DNA of 64,000 nt from Zanthoxylum bungeanum (taxonomy: Eukaryota; Streptophyta; Magnoliopsida; Sapindales; Rutaceae): NCBI GenBank assembly GCA_019454045.1, contig SKCR01006519.1, positions 62,001 to 126,000 on the forward strand. Direction: 5' to 3'. Position numbers and translations under genes: made by a program. Below the pieces are notes generated by a model. That model was not told the DNA's origin. It did not search any database and worked only from the letters and a program-made list of their open reading frames with translations. Positions 51,501-61,583 of the stretch are shown in pieces (within the stretch, counting starts at the first letter, position 1; each line of letters begins with the position of its first letter).

Positions 51501-51626
51501 ATGATCTGAAAAGTATTTTCCTTTGCGTTCGTGTCCTGATTAAGGCTGTCGATACTTTTTCAGGCGCTGTGCATCTCGGAGTTCAGAAAGCCTAAGGTCT
51601 TCCATGATCTGCTCAATACAGAATAA
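42519..51626 (+). CDS. FAAH: Fatty acid amide hydrolase (FAAH), 607 aa, 20 exons
   Basis: Exons: 42519-42621, 43093-43202, 47496-47562, 48389-48558, 48679-48808, 49012-49089, 49197-49344, 49480-49592, 49668-49743, 49866-49937, 50015-50066, 50182-50253, 50356-50436, 50568-50671, 50766-50858, 50931-50999, 51079-51143, 51240-51301, 51390-51485, 51564-51626. Phases join throughout. It is an amidase-signature serine hydrolase that cleaves N-acylethanolamines to ethanolamine and fatty acid, in plants at membranes. Seen: hydrophobic N-terminal helices (about 35-65); the catalytic lysine in LIAIKDEID (K208); the GGSSSGSAA signature (cis-Ser S284); and the nucleophile in DGGGSVRMP (S308). The K-S-S spacings of 76 and 24 and the 607-aa length equal those I recall for Arabidopsis FAAH (K205, S281, S305). 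It looks intact. Intron 2 is 4.3 kb with SINEs; intron 10 is GC-AG. Confidence 0.95.
46373..46613 (+). mobile_element. tRNA-derived SINE (family 2) in FAAH intron 2
   Basis: Flanked by the 12-bp duplication tcccgaaatgat (46361-46372 and 46614-46625). A box A-like tcggtggtaaag and a box B-like ggttcaaatctc lie near the 5' end, and it ends in a short A-tail. Its body differs from family 1, so it is a separate SINE family. The 99-aa frame across it is chance. Confidence 0.85.
46682..46848 (+). mobile_element. tRNA-derived SINE (family 1), 5'-truncated, in FAAH intron 2
   Basis: Body and A-tail of family 1 (tggtggtgtagggttcag start, gggtttgaatcc box B, cttgtaagagcctggga). It has a 9-bp duplication aactaggcc (46673-46681 and 46849-46857). 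The first bases of the SINE head are missing. It lies 68 bases downstream of the family 2 copy. Confidence 0.85.
47831..48006 (-). mobile_element. tRNA-derived SINE (family 1), antisense, in FAAH intron 3
   Basis: Reverse complement of the family 1 body: a T-rich left end (the tail), ggattcgaac (box B) and ggcgtggcccctt (the head). A phrase of about 38 bp, beginning gattacattgcaagaacc, occurs before (about 47734) and after (about 48053) this SINE, so the site was also locally duplicated. Confidence 0.8.
49938..50014 (+). other. GC-AG intron (FAAH intron 10)
   Basis: The donor is GCAAGT instead of GTAAGT, after ATTGT, and the acceptor is TTCAG. Only this choice joins exon 10 to exon 11 in frame, giving DAFIVYAAING; using the nearby GT sites gives stops. 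The GC donor is otherwise a perfect match to the consensus, as is usual for plant GC-AG introns. Confidence 0.8.
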
Positions 51627-52424
51627 ATGCAACTGGAAATTCATTTTTCATTTGAAGCCTAATTTGTTCTTAAGTTGATGTGTTAATAGAATGTTTAATA
51701 AATGGTTGATTGGTTGTTAAAGAACTGTAGAGTTTGAATGATGGCCATGAGTTTATCAGTTATTGAGCAATTTGCTTTTGCCTATTTGCCTTTATGTTGT
51801 GCTATGAAATGCTCCTCCTAGCATGTGGTGAGAAATTTATGAATACATTAGTGCGACCGGCTGACCGAGAGCAATGCAATTTAGACATACGGTTCGATTC
51901 GATTTCGGTAATTAAAAAAATATTTATATTTATATTTATTTGATTTTTTAAAAGTTATTGTTTGATTTTCTTTAAAACAAATATATATAATTATTTTTAA
52001 TTTTTGATTCGGTTCGATACAATTTGGTTTTTTCAGGTTTTTAATAATGACAATAAAAAAATTAAAAAATTCATAACATTTATTCAATTTTTTTTGCACT
52101 GTAGCTCTTCTGATCATCACAACTATACTAATAAATTTTTTTTACGAGATACAATCATCATTTAAATTATTTAAAATATAAAAAAAAAATAAAAAATCAT
52201 AAAAAATGTTACAAATATTTCATGAAATTAATCATCACTAAATACCAAATAATTTGTCCATAATAATTCGAGAGCGAACTGAAACAAAGTGAAAACTGAA
52301 TGGTTCGAATTCAACTGAATCGAATTTGAATCGTTTGACCAAACAATCGGAACCGAACCGAACCAATTCGGTTCAGTTTTGCATAACAGTTTCGGTTTAG
52401 TTCAGTTTCAAACCAAAACCAAAC
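51627..52424. other. FAAH 3' UTR and a ttcggtt-rich repeat
   Basis: Presumed 3' UTR to about 51850. From 51885 to 52425 an AT-rich element carries ttcggttcg/cgaaccgaa words at both ends, like a non-autonomous DNA transposon. The ends and a TSD were not resolved. No gene seen. Confidence 0.4.
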
Positions 52425-52639
52425 CGAAATAATAAAAATCAGGGGCAGGGCAGCCAACAATTGGTTACAACAGTTTGTAAATATTACAATATAACTTGTC
52501 CATAACAGTTCATAAGATAATATGACAATAGTTTTAATCTAAACAACTAAATCGAAAAGATAAGTCAACAATAATTCACAAATAAAATAAAATAAAAAGA
52601 CATTTAAACAATAATTCACAGATAAGTCAACAATAATTC

Positions 52640-52830
52640 ACATAATTGATTGCAATATCATTCGCACTCGTATTATCAATTGTTATTGTGAACACTCTCT
52701 TTATGCCCCAATCAAGCAAACAAGTCGCAATTTTCTTGCTAATCGTCTCCCCTCAATGATCTTTGATCAAGATAAAACTTTGAATCCTTCTAGGTAGCTT
52801 CCAGTTACTATCAATAAAATGGTATAAGAC
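52640..52830 (-). pseudogene. hAT transposase fragment (RICESLEEPER-like), copy A
   Basis: On the minus strand the translation contains phrases of plant BED-type hAT transposases, such as GIKRVFTITIDNTSAND, with an in-frame stop and no start. Only part of the catalytic region is left. Confidence 0.55.
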
Positions 52831-53143
52831 CACTGTTGTGATATTTTATATCGTACCGCAAGTGTACGGTGTCAAGTTTTAGCAAAGATGAGTGAAGAGT
52901 GTCGAACCCACAAGGATTGTGTTCAACTCACATTAAGTACTATAATTAGTAAATCTAACGGTGGATGTTTCAGGTAAGCAGGTTTTATTGCTGAGGTGGC
53001 TTTGATTTCAAGACTACTCTATTAAATTTTAGATCGAGTCCTTATATAATAAGTCATTATTTTGATGGTTGAAAGTCGAATATTTTCTTTTTGGGTCTAT
53101 TATCGTAGTCTTTGTATTAGGTAGTGTTTTGTCACGAAATGTC

Positions 53144-53155
53144 AAAGGGGGAGAT
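53144..53155 (+). other. Polypurine tract of an LTR element, copy A
   Basis: AAAGGGGGAGAT directly precedes the TGTAAG start of an LTR. This is the standard plus-strand priming site and places the LTR as a 3' LTR. Confidence 0.65.
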
Positions 53156-53881
53156 TGTAAGTTCCATTTTTTTGGCACTGTCTGTGACAAAACAAGTTCA
53201 ATTGAGTTGTAATTCATCTTGAAGATCTTTGTGCAATTGAACTGGTTTCTGGTCATGCTGGAGCATTTTCGTTAGTACAACGTTCGTTGCAGCGTTCAAA
53301 CGTGTGGCGTTAGTGGCACGTTCTTCATTGGGTTCGAACAACATATTCCAGAGAGCAAAAGTTCGTGGTACGTTCGAGAAAGCGTTCGAACAAAACATTT
53401 CAGAGAGCCAGTGTTCGTGGTGCGTTCGAGTAGCGTTCGAACGAGTCTTTCCAGTGGGCACGCGTTCATGGTGCGTTCGAGTAATCGTTCGAACGCGACT
53501 GCGATCTGAACGAGTTTTTGAGCCTTTTCACTTTGAAAAACCCTAGATCTTCACCCTACCTATAAATAGAACATGTAGTCACCATCCCCATTAGTTGAAA
53601 CATATTTCCCTTGAGCCAAAATCTCTCAAAGCTTTCAACCTTTCTTGATTCCACCATTGAAGACTTCTTATCTTCTTGTCTTCTTCATTAATGGTGTGAA
53701 TCCCTCTTTGATAAACCTTCAACACAACCAAACCCAAAATTCCTAATCCTTCAGAGTTCTCAAGGAGGAAGATTGGTAGTCGGAGTTCCGGCGTGCGTAA
53801 GAAGTTGATTCACTTAGAGACTTCAGTGGTTCAGAAGAAAACCGTGGTTTGCGGGCTTAAGGAGTTCCTTGGGTTCTTACA
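53156..53881 (+). mobile_element. Copia-like 3' LTR with GTTCGAAC motifs, copy A
   Basis: It starts TGTAAG and ends CTTACA (perfect 6-bp inverted ends) directly after a polypurine tract. The 53280-53520 part is a diverged array of gttcgaac/gtgcgttcgag words. A TATA-like ctataaatag lies at about 53560. The 87-aa minus and 80-aa plus frames are shadows of the array. No pol sequence is left upstream. Confidence 0.65.
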
Positions 53882-54555
53882 GTCTAGAGGTATTTGAGTC
53901 GGTGAAGTTTCCACCAAAGGTCTTGACCATCGCTGTAAGTTTTTCTCTATATAGTGGATTGGGCTGGCAGCCGAGATATCCGGAGTGGTTTTTGTACTCG
54001 CACGAGTTTTTCACTTCGTCACCAAAATTATTGTGTTGATTTTGTGTGATTGATTTAATTTTCCGCTATTTATTTTATTTGTTTATATTGTGGTTATTTG
54101 TTGAGAATCCATAGGCACATTAGTTAGGACTTGTCTTAACTATTATGATAATTTCCGCATAGGGTCAGAACTTAGGCTAATCACGAACTTTCAGCTTTCT
54201 CATCTAAGAACATCTGCATATCGTCTCTAGATATAGTTTTTCGAGATTTAACATCAAACCGAGGAATTGACACACCGTAAAAATGCCGAAACTCTTTATT
54301 TTCCACAAAGGTAAAATGTAATTCATCAATTATGATCAGCAGTTTATAAGACATTAACTTCCTTTGAGTTTATTTTTATTTTACATCTTATGAGAAAAAC
54401 TTTTAGGATTTCTAATTATTATAACTTAAATCTCAAGATATACTGAATGATATACATATTGTTTCATCTACTAAGTTAATTACTCAAAAATTGAGAGATG
54501 AATGATGTGATGACTTGATTTCTATGGTAATATTTTTTGTGAATCAGTTAACATA
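53882..54555. other. Unassigned sequence between LTR and hAT fragment
   Basis: No gene recognised. The end of the Copia-like element and an older repeat probably meet here. Confidence 0.35.
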
Positions 54556-55180
54556 CTTGTCCAAGATTTGAGTGCTTCTTCTGTTGCCAGAAGAGGAAGG
54601 GCTCGCCATCAACATGATGAAATCACAATGGAGCATCATTACAAAATTTACATTTCAATGTTGTGATTGACTCTCAATTGCAGGAACTAAATAACAAGTT
54701 CAATGATCATATAATGGAGTTGTTTAAACTTAGTTCCATTTTAGACCCAAAAAAGATGCCTGTATTTTTCAGAATTGATGACATATGCGAACTGGTTCAG
54801 AAATTTTATCCACAAGACTTTGAAGAACATGAGATGTTGTAATTAAGAGTACAATTATAGCATTTCAACTATGTGCGACAACTTTATAAGTTTGAAGAAT
54901 TATCAACCATATATGATTTGTGTCAATGGCTGGTGAAAATAAAAAGGTACGAGAGTTATCCACTTGTATATAGGGTAATTACTCGTATTCTAACTCTACT
55001 TGTTTCAAAACAGCAACTACAGAACGAACTTTTTCAACGATGAATAAAATTAAAAATGAACTTTGTAACAAGATTGAAGATGAATTCCTTTCTGACTGTT
55101 TACTGCTATCTATTGGAAAAGAAATTGCTGAAAAGTTTTCTGTAGATTCACTTATAAATAATTTTCATGAGTTAAAAAAC
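54556..55180 (+). pseudogene. Degenerate zinc-finger/hAT-dimerisation transposase (C-terminal part)
   Basis: Translation in shifting frames gives VARRGRARHQHDEIT near 54580, then QELNNKFNDHIMELFKLSSI and FRIDDICELVQKFYPQDFEE, LCQWLVKIKR, TATTERTFSTMNKIKNEL and EDEFLSDCLLLSIGKEIAEK. This is the order found in plant TTF/ZMYM1-like proteins with a C-terminal hAT dimerisation domain. There are at least two stops (near 54840 and 54859) and two frameshifts (near 54665 and 55010), so it is dead. Confidence 0.75.
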
Positions 55181-55867
55181 ATATGTTTTTTTTTTACTCT
55201 TGTTGACAGATGATTTTCGTCCCGATGGTAGTTTCGAGATAACTCACCCGAGACAACCTTCCCTCAACCTTGAATTTGTTTGGTTATGGGGAGACCAAAG
55301 ATAAATTTAGTAAAATGTGAGAAAAACGTAAAGGTTGACAAGAGAGTTTTAACATGGTTCGACGGAGCGAATCCAGCCTACGTCCACGGGCTCAAAACGG
55401 TGGGGGTTGTTTTTATTGCCTAAATTAACTCGGCCGACCTATTCTGAGTGAGGTCCGGATGAGACTGAGCAATTTGAAGAGTTTTACAAGTAGTGCTCAT
55501 TTTCTTTTAGTTACACGTTTTTCTATCTGTTTTTCCATCCCTTAACAAATGAATCTAGTATTCCTTTATATACTCAGGAATTACAAAACTATTCCTCTTA
55601 CTTTATGACGTTTCCCGCGTGAAGTCTTGACTGATCAATGGGTTCTCTGCCCTAGGTCTGTCGTCGCCGAAAGCAAGCATGTCGTCTGACGGTCTGTCAC
55701 ATCACTCTGCTTTCTTCACTGCCACACGCAACATACTGGATCCAGCCTGTAAATATCTTTCGTACAATAACACATATCAGAGATGCCCTAATCACACATC
55801 GGTCTCCAAATGATCGGCCAGATGGTTAACCGGACTACCCAAACTGATCTTGGCCTGATCCAAAACG
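55181..55867. other. LTR-like sequence between the hAT fragment and copy B
   Basis: It contains the phrases acatggttcgacgga and cctacgtccacgggctc, which I associate with plant LTR ends, and no coding potential. The element's ends were not resolved. Confidence 0.35.
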
Positions 55868-56089
55868 TCTGAAATAATAAAAATCAGGGGCAGGGCAGCC
55901 GGCAATTGGTTACAACAGTTTGTAAATATTACAATATAACTTGTCCATAACAATTCATAAGATAATATGACAATAGTTTTAATCTAAACAGCTAAACCGA
56001 AAAGATAAGTCAACAATAATTCACAAATAAAATAAAATAAAAAGACATTTAAACTTGTCTGTTGTCCATAATACTAAAGTGATAATATA

Positions 56090-56420
56090 ACAAACAAAAA
56101 AACCACAAAAATCCTCATAGTTGAAGATCTAACATACTTCACAGCATTGCGAATGTTCTCTATACTAGCATTGTGTTCCTTTAAGCCATCTTAGACAATT
56201 AAATTCAAAATGTGTGCACAACACTACATATGCATATATTGACCATCCAACACTATCCCATCTTCTTTCCAATTCATAAGCTTTCTTTTCATATAATTGA
56301 TTGCAATATCATTCGCACTCGTATTATCAATTGTTATTATGAACACTCTCTTTATGCCCCAAGATAAAACTTTGAATCATTCTATGTAGCTTCCAGTTAC
56401 TATCAATAAAATGGCATAAG
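56090..56420 (-). pseudogene. hAT transposase fragment (RICESLEEPER-like), copy B
   Basis: The minus-strand translation gives GIKRVFIITIDNTSAND, then MNWKEDGIVLDGQYMHM, CCAHILNLIV and DGLKEHNASIENIRNAVKYV. This is the conserved core region of plant hAT transposases that includes the C-x-x-H motif. Two stops interrupt it (after QYMHM and after LNLIV). Confidence 0.7.
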
Positions 56421-56714
56421 ACCACTGTTGTGATATTTTATATCGTACCGCAAGTGTACAGTGTCAAGTTTTAGTAAAGATGAGTGAAGAGTGTCGAACC
56501 CACAAGGATTGTGTTCAACTCACATTAAGTACTATAATTAGTAAATCTAACGGTGGATGTTTCAGGTAAGCAGGTTTTGTTGCTGAGGTGGCTTTGATTT
56601 CAAGACTACTTTATTAGGTTTTGATGGTTGACAGTTGACTATTTTCTTTTTGGGTCTATTATCGTAGTCTTTGTATTATGTAGTGTTTTGTCACGGAATG
56701 CCAAATAGAGAGAT

Positions 56715-57109
56715 TGTAAGTTCCATTTTTTTGGCACTGTCTGTGACAAAACAAGTCCAATTGAGTTGTAATTCATCTTGAAGATCTTTGTGCAATTGAA
56801 CTGGTTTCTGGTCATGCTGGATCATTTTCGTTAGTGCATTGTTCAAATGTGTGGCGTTAGTGGCACGTTCTTCATTGGGTTCGAACAACATATTCCAGAG
56901 AGCAAAAGTTCGTGGTACGTTCGAGAAAGCGTTCGAATAAAATATTCCAGAGAGACAGTGTTCGTGGTGCGTTCGAGTAGCGTTCGAACGAATCTTTCCA
57001 GTGGGCACGCGTTCATGGTGCGTTCGAGTAGTCGTTCGAACGCGACTACGATCTAAACGAGTTTTTGAGCATTTTACTTTGAAAAACCCTAGATCTTCAC
57101 CCTACCTAT
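56715..57109 (+). mobile_element. Copia-like LTR, copy B, truncated
   Basis: It begins TGTAAG like 53156 and matches that LTR, including the gttcgaac-type array (56830-57060), until position 57110, where a different element starts. The preceding polypurine tract is weakened here (atagagagat). Confidence 0.65.
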
Positions 57110-58259
57110 TGACCGGCGTAAACACACACGTATAACGCAAGCGTACGTATCGTTCAAGTAGTATAAAAAGTATCGATCCCACGAGGACTTAATACCTAAT
57201 CTATTAATTTTATGAGGTCAAATGACTACTAGTATCTAACAGGTTGATTGATTGATTTGAAATGGTGATGATTCTAAATTTAAAAACAAGTAAATAAAAT
57301 TACACAAAAGTAGGTTTAAGAAAATTCAATATTAAAAACTATTTAGGGTTGTGAATCTTTCTAATATCTTTTAAAAGATGAAGTGGTTATTTCATGGTTG
57401 TGTAATAAATATGTTTACTAACCTAGAACACTAAATTATGCAAAAGCCTTTGTCGATGGTCAGACACAAATACACAGTTTAACCCAATTGAACCATATGT
57501 CTATGTCAACCAAATTATCTGGATTCATTAAGTTTAAGTTCCAATTATGGCTACCCCCGCCCGACATGTATATGTCTATCCTGTAAGGAAATCTATTAAA
57601 GGGTTATCTATCCTCAAGGAAGATCGTGGGCTATTAAGTCTAAGGCCGAAACCTAAAATTCTTTTGTCAAGTTTATTTTAGATTTACCACATCAATCTTA
57701 TTGGTGATCAGACAACAAGAAGCATTAAGCTTAAGACTTAATAAGTAAACCTTTAAATTACCCAAATTATAAAATAACCTCTTATAAACCGGTGATATTT
57801 GAATTCATCACAATCCCAGATAACTAACTTAGTTACGACACATAACTAGGGCTAGTAAAAACTTAAAAGTAAAAGACATAAAGTAAAAATGCTGAAAAGT
57901 AATTGAGGTAAAGTAAAAGCTGAAAAGTAAATTACAATAAAATAAAATGGTAAGGTAAAAGGATCAACTTTTACTATTTACTATTTAGATATCTCCCTTA
58001 ATATAATATATTAACTTGTGATTATTTTACCAACCAGCCATATAGGCGGTAACCTGATTAAGTCAAATTAAGTCCACCCAGCCATAAAGGCGGTACAAAA
58101 ATAAACCTGCCATATAGACGGTAAGAAAATTTAATTACCAACCTACCAATCTGGCGGTATCCTTGATTAGTCAGGTTTAAACCAGATTAAAATGAATTAC
58201 CAACCGACCAATATAGCGGTATCCTTTTTAAGTCAAATTTTAAATAGTGAATATATTAT
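57110..58259 (+). mobile_element. LTR-type element start, interrupted by the gypsy insertion
   Basis: It begins TGACCGGCGTAAAC and continues with a cgcaagcgtacg phrase and gtatcgatcccacgagga, a layout common at the left end of plant LTR elements (a comparable phrase starts at about 52847). No gene is seen: the sequence is AT-rich and ends in tandem cggta repeats. The right part is displaced beyond the window by the 58260 insertion. Confidence 0.5.
58028..58222 (+). repeat. Short tandem repeat with gcggta/acggta core
   Basis: Five irregular units, each a ccaa-c-a-cca or gccata phrase followed by gcggta or acggta, at about 58030, 58078, 58106, 58138 and 58199. Confidence 0.65.
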
Positions 58260-58659
58260 TGTAGACATTGCATTTTTGCATGTGAAACCCGATGAGGAGT
58301 CTCGTATTGATGCACCACCTTTAGGTCGTAGGAGTCGCGGAAAACGGTTGTCGGAAAGGCAAAGTCAAGAATTGACATGTTTTGTTTAAGTTCGCTCGGA
58401 GTTCGCTTGTTGAAAGTTCATTTTTTAAACGTATCTCTTAACCCGAAATCACCCCAAACCATTCTAAAGCCACCTAAGCACCCAAACCCACATCCAAAGC
58501 CCATAAAACCAAAATAAATCAAACACCAAGCCCACCCTCCATTAGGCCCACGACCATAACACTAAAATTACCCCTCCTTACACTATTCCAACATGATTTA
58601 CCCATATACCAAACTTACTTTAACCATTCCACCTCACTTTAACAAAATATTAAATAAAT

Positions 58660-58860
58660 AACACTTCACTCATTCAATACCCATACCTCACCCATATTCA
58701 CTCATTCAAACCCATACCTCACCCATACTTCACTCATTCAAACCCATACCTCACTCATTCACACCCACACCTCACTCATTCAAGCCCATACTCACTCATT
58801 CAAACCCATACCTCACTCATTCACACCCATACCTCACTCATTCACACTTACACCTCCACT
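58660..58860 (+). repeat. ctcactcattca-cccatac tandem repeat
   Basis: About nine units of roughly 20 bp with the core ctcattca and cccatacctca, upstream of the LTR TATA box, in the U3 region. Confidence 0.8.
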
Positions 58861-58872
58861 ACACCATTTGCC

Positions 58873-58880
58873 TATATAAA
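58873..58880 (+). promoter_or_regulatory. LTR TATA box
   Basis: TATATAAA sits just downstream of the U3 tandem repeats and matches the placement at 3318-3325 in the solo LTR. It is the probable promoter for the gag-pol transcript. Confidence 0.55.
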
Positions 58881-59494
58881 CCATCATTTTCCACCTTGAA
58901 ACCCCTAACACATACCTAAGGAGATCAAGCACACATCAAGCAAAGACTCAAGCATTTTGAAAGATCAAAACAGCCCTACATCTTCCCTGCACATCACGCC
59001 CACACACCCCTCCTCACTGCCCACTGATTCACGCACATTACAGCCCTCAATCAGCCCTCAACCTCACGTAGTTGGCCTCTAATTTCCTCTATAATTCAAG
59101 CACACTACAGCCTCTGTCCAGACCTGAAGATTCATGCCATCACAGTCCCCAAACCAGCCCCATTTTCACGCCAAGATAGCCTCCAAACAGACCTGAAACT
59201 CACGAACATACTGCCTGAAATTAGCCCCACGAAATTGCACCCAAATCACCCTTATTCCCCCCTCAAACCAGTGCACAAACTGACCTTATCAACCCTCTGA
59301 AGGTCACGCCAAACAGCAGCTCAAGGGGACTCCAAACAGCGAACAAAAGTGCGAAACAGTGAGCAGAACATTGAACCAGCGAACCAGTGAAATTGTAGTG
59401 CCTTTGCCCTTCCGACGGCCATATAACGCATCTCCAAGGAACGACATAAAAAGGTTAGACCTGAGGGTTTATATTACATAATTTTCTCGCATAA

Positions 59495-59935
59495 AATAAT
59501 GATTTAAAAATTTATTTTTGGTATTTTAGCATGAGTAGTTAACTTGGCATGTCGTTTAGGAGTAACTCACATGAAATAATGGCTTAGAAAAATGTACTCT
59601 AGGTGTTTAATGTGTTAATTAGTTTAGTATGTTGTATTAAAATTATTCACATAAAATAATGATTTAGGAAATGTATTTTCACGTGTTTAGTATGAATGTT
59701 TAGCTTGGCATGTCGTTTAGGAGTAACTCACATGAAATAATGGCTTAGAAAAATGTATTCTAGGTGTTTAATGTGTTTAATTAGTTTAGTATGTTGTATT
59801 AAAATTATTCACAAAATAATGATTTAGGAAATGTATTTTCACGTGTTTAGTATGAATGTTTAGCTTGGCATGTCGTTTAGGATTAATTCACATGAAATAA
59901 TGACTTAGAATGGTTATTTGGGCATGTTATTTAGA
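59495..59935 (+). repeat. Tandem repeat of about 160 bp in the LTR
   Basis: The words cttggcatgtcgtttagga occur at 59543, 59704 and 59864 (periods 161 and 160). About 2.7 copies. The solo LTR relative has a different repeat of about 175 bp at this place. Confidence 0.85.
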
Positions 59936-60473
59936 ACTGGTTCGCATGAAGTAATGAATTAGTATATGATGCGATTTTGGGGTAAATGAAGTATGTGTTC
60001 CTTCTTGTGGTATATTGGATGGAAACCCGGACATAAATTCCATAGCCGAATCCGAATGGACGGTATTATGGTTTGCACTCGGGATACAATGCCCCGTACC
60101 ACTTGAAGGATTCACTTATTTCGTTTACCCAACTTGTATTTGAGCATGATTAGGTTGTTAGAATGTAATTTCATTTCAAGCATATTTTAGGTATTTACCT
60201 TTTGTATTAGGAATTTAAATTAAGGCATGTTTAGATTACTATGTATGTAGCATGTTTGGTTTGTGATGTCGGATGTTGCCGTTATGAAAAGTTTACTGTT
60301 GAAGCATGCAAACCTAGAATTTAGACTACTTTGACCAACATGTATGTTGAGTAGACTTGGTTAATATTGCACAAATCCATTCATTACAAGTGACATAAGT
60401 AAGGGACTATTCCGAACCCAACGGTTTGAGGTCTTCCCTTGCGAGGGGTGAGTGCGGCCTTAAATCTCATTTT

Positions 60474-60489
60474 CCCGGTTCACACCGGG
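60474..60489 (+). repeat. Conserved LTR hairpin
   Basis: CCCGGTTCACACCGGG, identical to 5627-5642: a 6-bp stem with a 4-base loop, 76 bp before the LTR end. Confidence 0.6.
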
Positions 60490-60567
60490 TGGCGACTCCT
60501 TATTCTCCGGTTTAGTCCCCCGCGGGCTAGACTGTATTTTCGTCGTCCAGTTTCTGTTGTCTACAGT

Positions 60568-60586
60568 CTGGCGACTCCACTGGGGA
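60568..60586 (+). other. Primer-binding site
   Basis: CTGGCGACTCCACTGGGGA starts two bases after the LTR end. From memory, this form is used by Tat/Ogre-type gypsy elements and is complementary to the 3' end of a tRNA-Arg; the tRNA assignment should be confirmed by alignment. Confidence 0.65.
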
Positions 60587-61583
60587 TAAGAGAATTGGCC
60601 TCGAATAGTCTTGTAATGTTTGGATTTGTGTTTACTGTAAGTTTAGGGAATTTAATCAAAGGCATTGTTAGGGCTAGGTGATGTTTGGTGTCTTCCTTCA
60701 CTCACTACCTTTTTACAAGGAAAAGCTGTGAAGGCACCTAGATAATCATTTTCCTAGGGGATGGTTGGCGTCTTCCTTCACTCACTACCTTTTTATAAGG
60801 AAAAGCTGCGAAGACATCTAAATAATCATCTCATGTGATAGACTAATTTGGAGGACTCGTTGTTTATTCCTGTCACCAAGCGATAAGAGCCTAAGGGGCT
60901 TGGGTATCCACGGTGAGCTTTGCTCCGCCCTCCCTCTGGGGAATCTACAACGGGAAGTCCATTTGACAGTTAGTCACATACCTTAACTTGTTGACATATA
61001 AGGTGCACTCACTTGGTCGTTTGAACCCTTGAGTGGGGAGTCCTAGTTGTGGGTAATCCTTTGTCAATAAGGGCCTTTGTTTACATTCCTAGAACTTACA
61101 CATGAACCTTAGTTTTGTGACCAGTAAAAATTACTTATTTATGCTTGTGTTTTGGACCATTATCATTTGGATTCAGTTGGACTTTTTGTCAATAAATGTG
61201 AACTTGTTGGGCCATTTAAACAGGGACAAGTTCATGTCCTTTGACAATTAGGCCAAAAGCTTCTAAAATGGTAATGGGCTATTTTATGTTTAGGCCTCTT
61301 ATTATTTGAAGTTATTTAGTTATATTATCGCAAAGTGTAAACATGTTGGGCCTTTTCAACTGGGACAAGTTTGCACTACGCAATAGTGTGACTAAATACT
61401 TTGAAATGATAACGGGCCGATTATTGTAAATTCTTTTACGAGCTTATTTATTTCGTGCATTGATACTCATCTCACGCACATCATGCATACATGCATCATG
61501 CTAACCCTTGTGTTTAAAAAGCCATCATAGATACCTGTTGGGTTAGAAAAGAAGGCAGACTCATCAAAAGACCAGTGATAAAC
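60587..61583 (+). other. Untranslated leader of the gypsy element
   Basis: About 1 kb between the PBS and gag with no convincing ORF. It holds a direct duplication of about 85 bp (60680-60757 and 60762-60830: gtcttccttcactcactacc, then a ttt-c-aaggaaaagctg phrase) and a second pair of phrases with gttgggccatt/gttgggccttt at about 61200-61350. Packaging and priming signals would be expected here. Confidence 0.6.

Larger units (their letters stand above)
52425..53562. repeat. Segmental direct repeat, copy A
   Basis: Matches 55868-57109 in order. Shared parts: a gaaataataaaaatcaggggcag start; a minus-strand hAT fragment; an LTR-like start (tgatattttatatcgtaccg); a polypurine tract; and a Copia-like LTR. 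Relative to copy B it lacks about 240 bp of hAT sequence but keeps a piece (about 52710-52765) that B lacks. Confidence 0.8.
55868..57109. repeat. Segmental direct repeat, copy B
   Basis: Second copy of the 52425-53562 segment, truncated at 57110 by the insertion that begins TGACCGGCG. The two copies differ by reciprocal deletions and about 5-10% substitutions by eye. Confidence 0.8.
58260..60565 (+). mobile_element. 5' LTR of a Ty3/gypsy (Tat/Ogre-like) element
   Basis: It starts TGTAGACA and ends TGTCTACA, a perfect 8-bp inverted repeat. It is followed two bases later by a primer-binding site and then by a long gag-protease ORF. The 5-bp target on the left would be attat (58255-58259); the 3' LTR lies outside the window. 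It shares four blocks with the solo LTR at 2625-5723. The length is 2306 bp. Confidence 0.9.

Noticed and set aside
60439..60681. 80-aa ORF across the LTR end and PBS
   Set aside because: It spans the LTR boundary and primer-binding site of the retroelement; it has no domain and is not conserved in the solo LTR.
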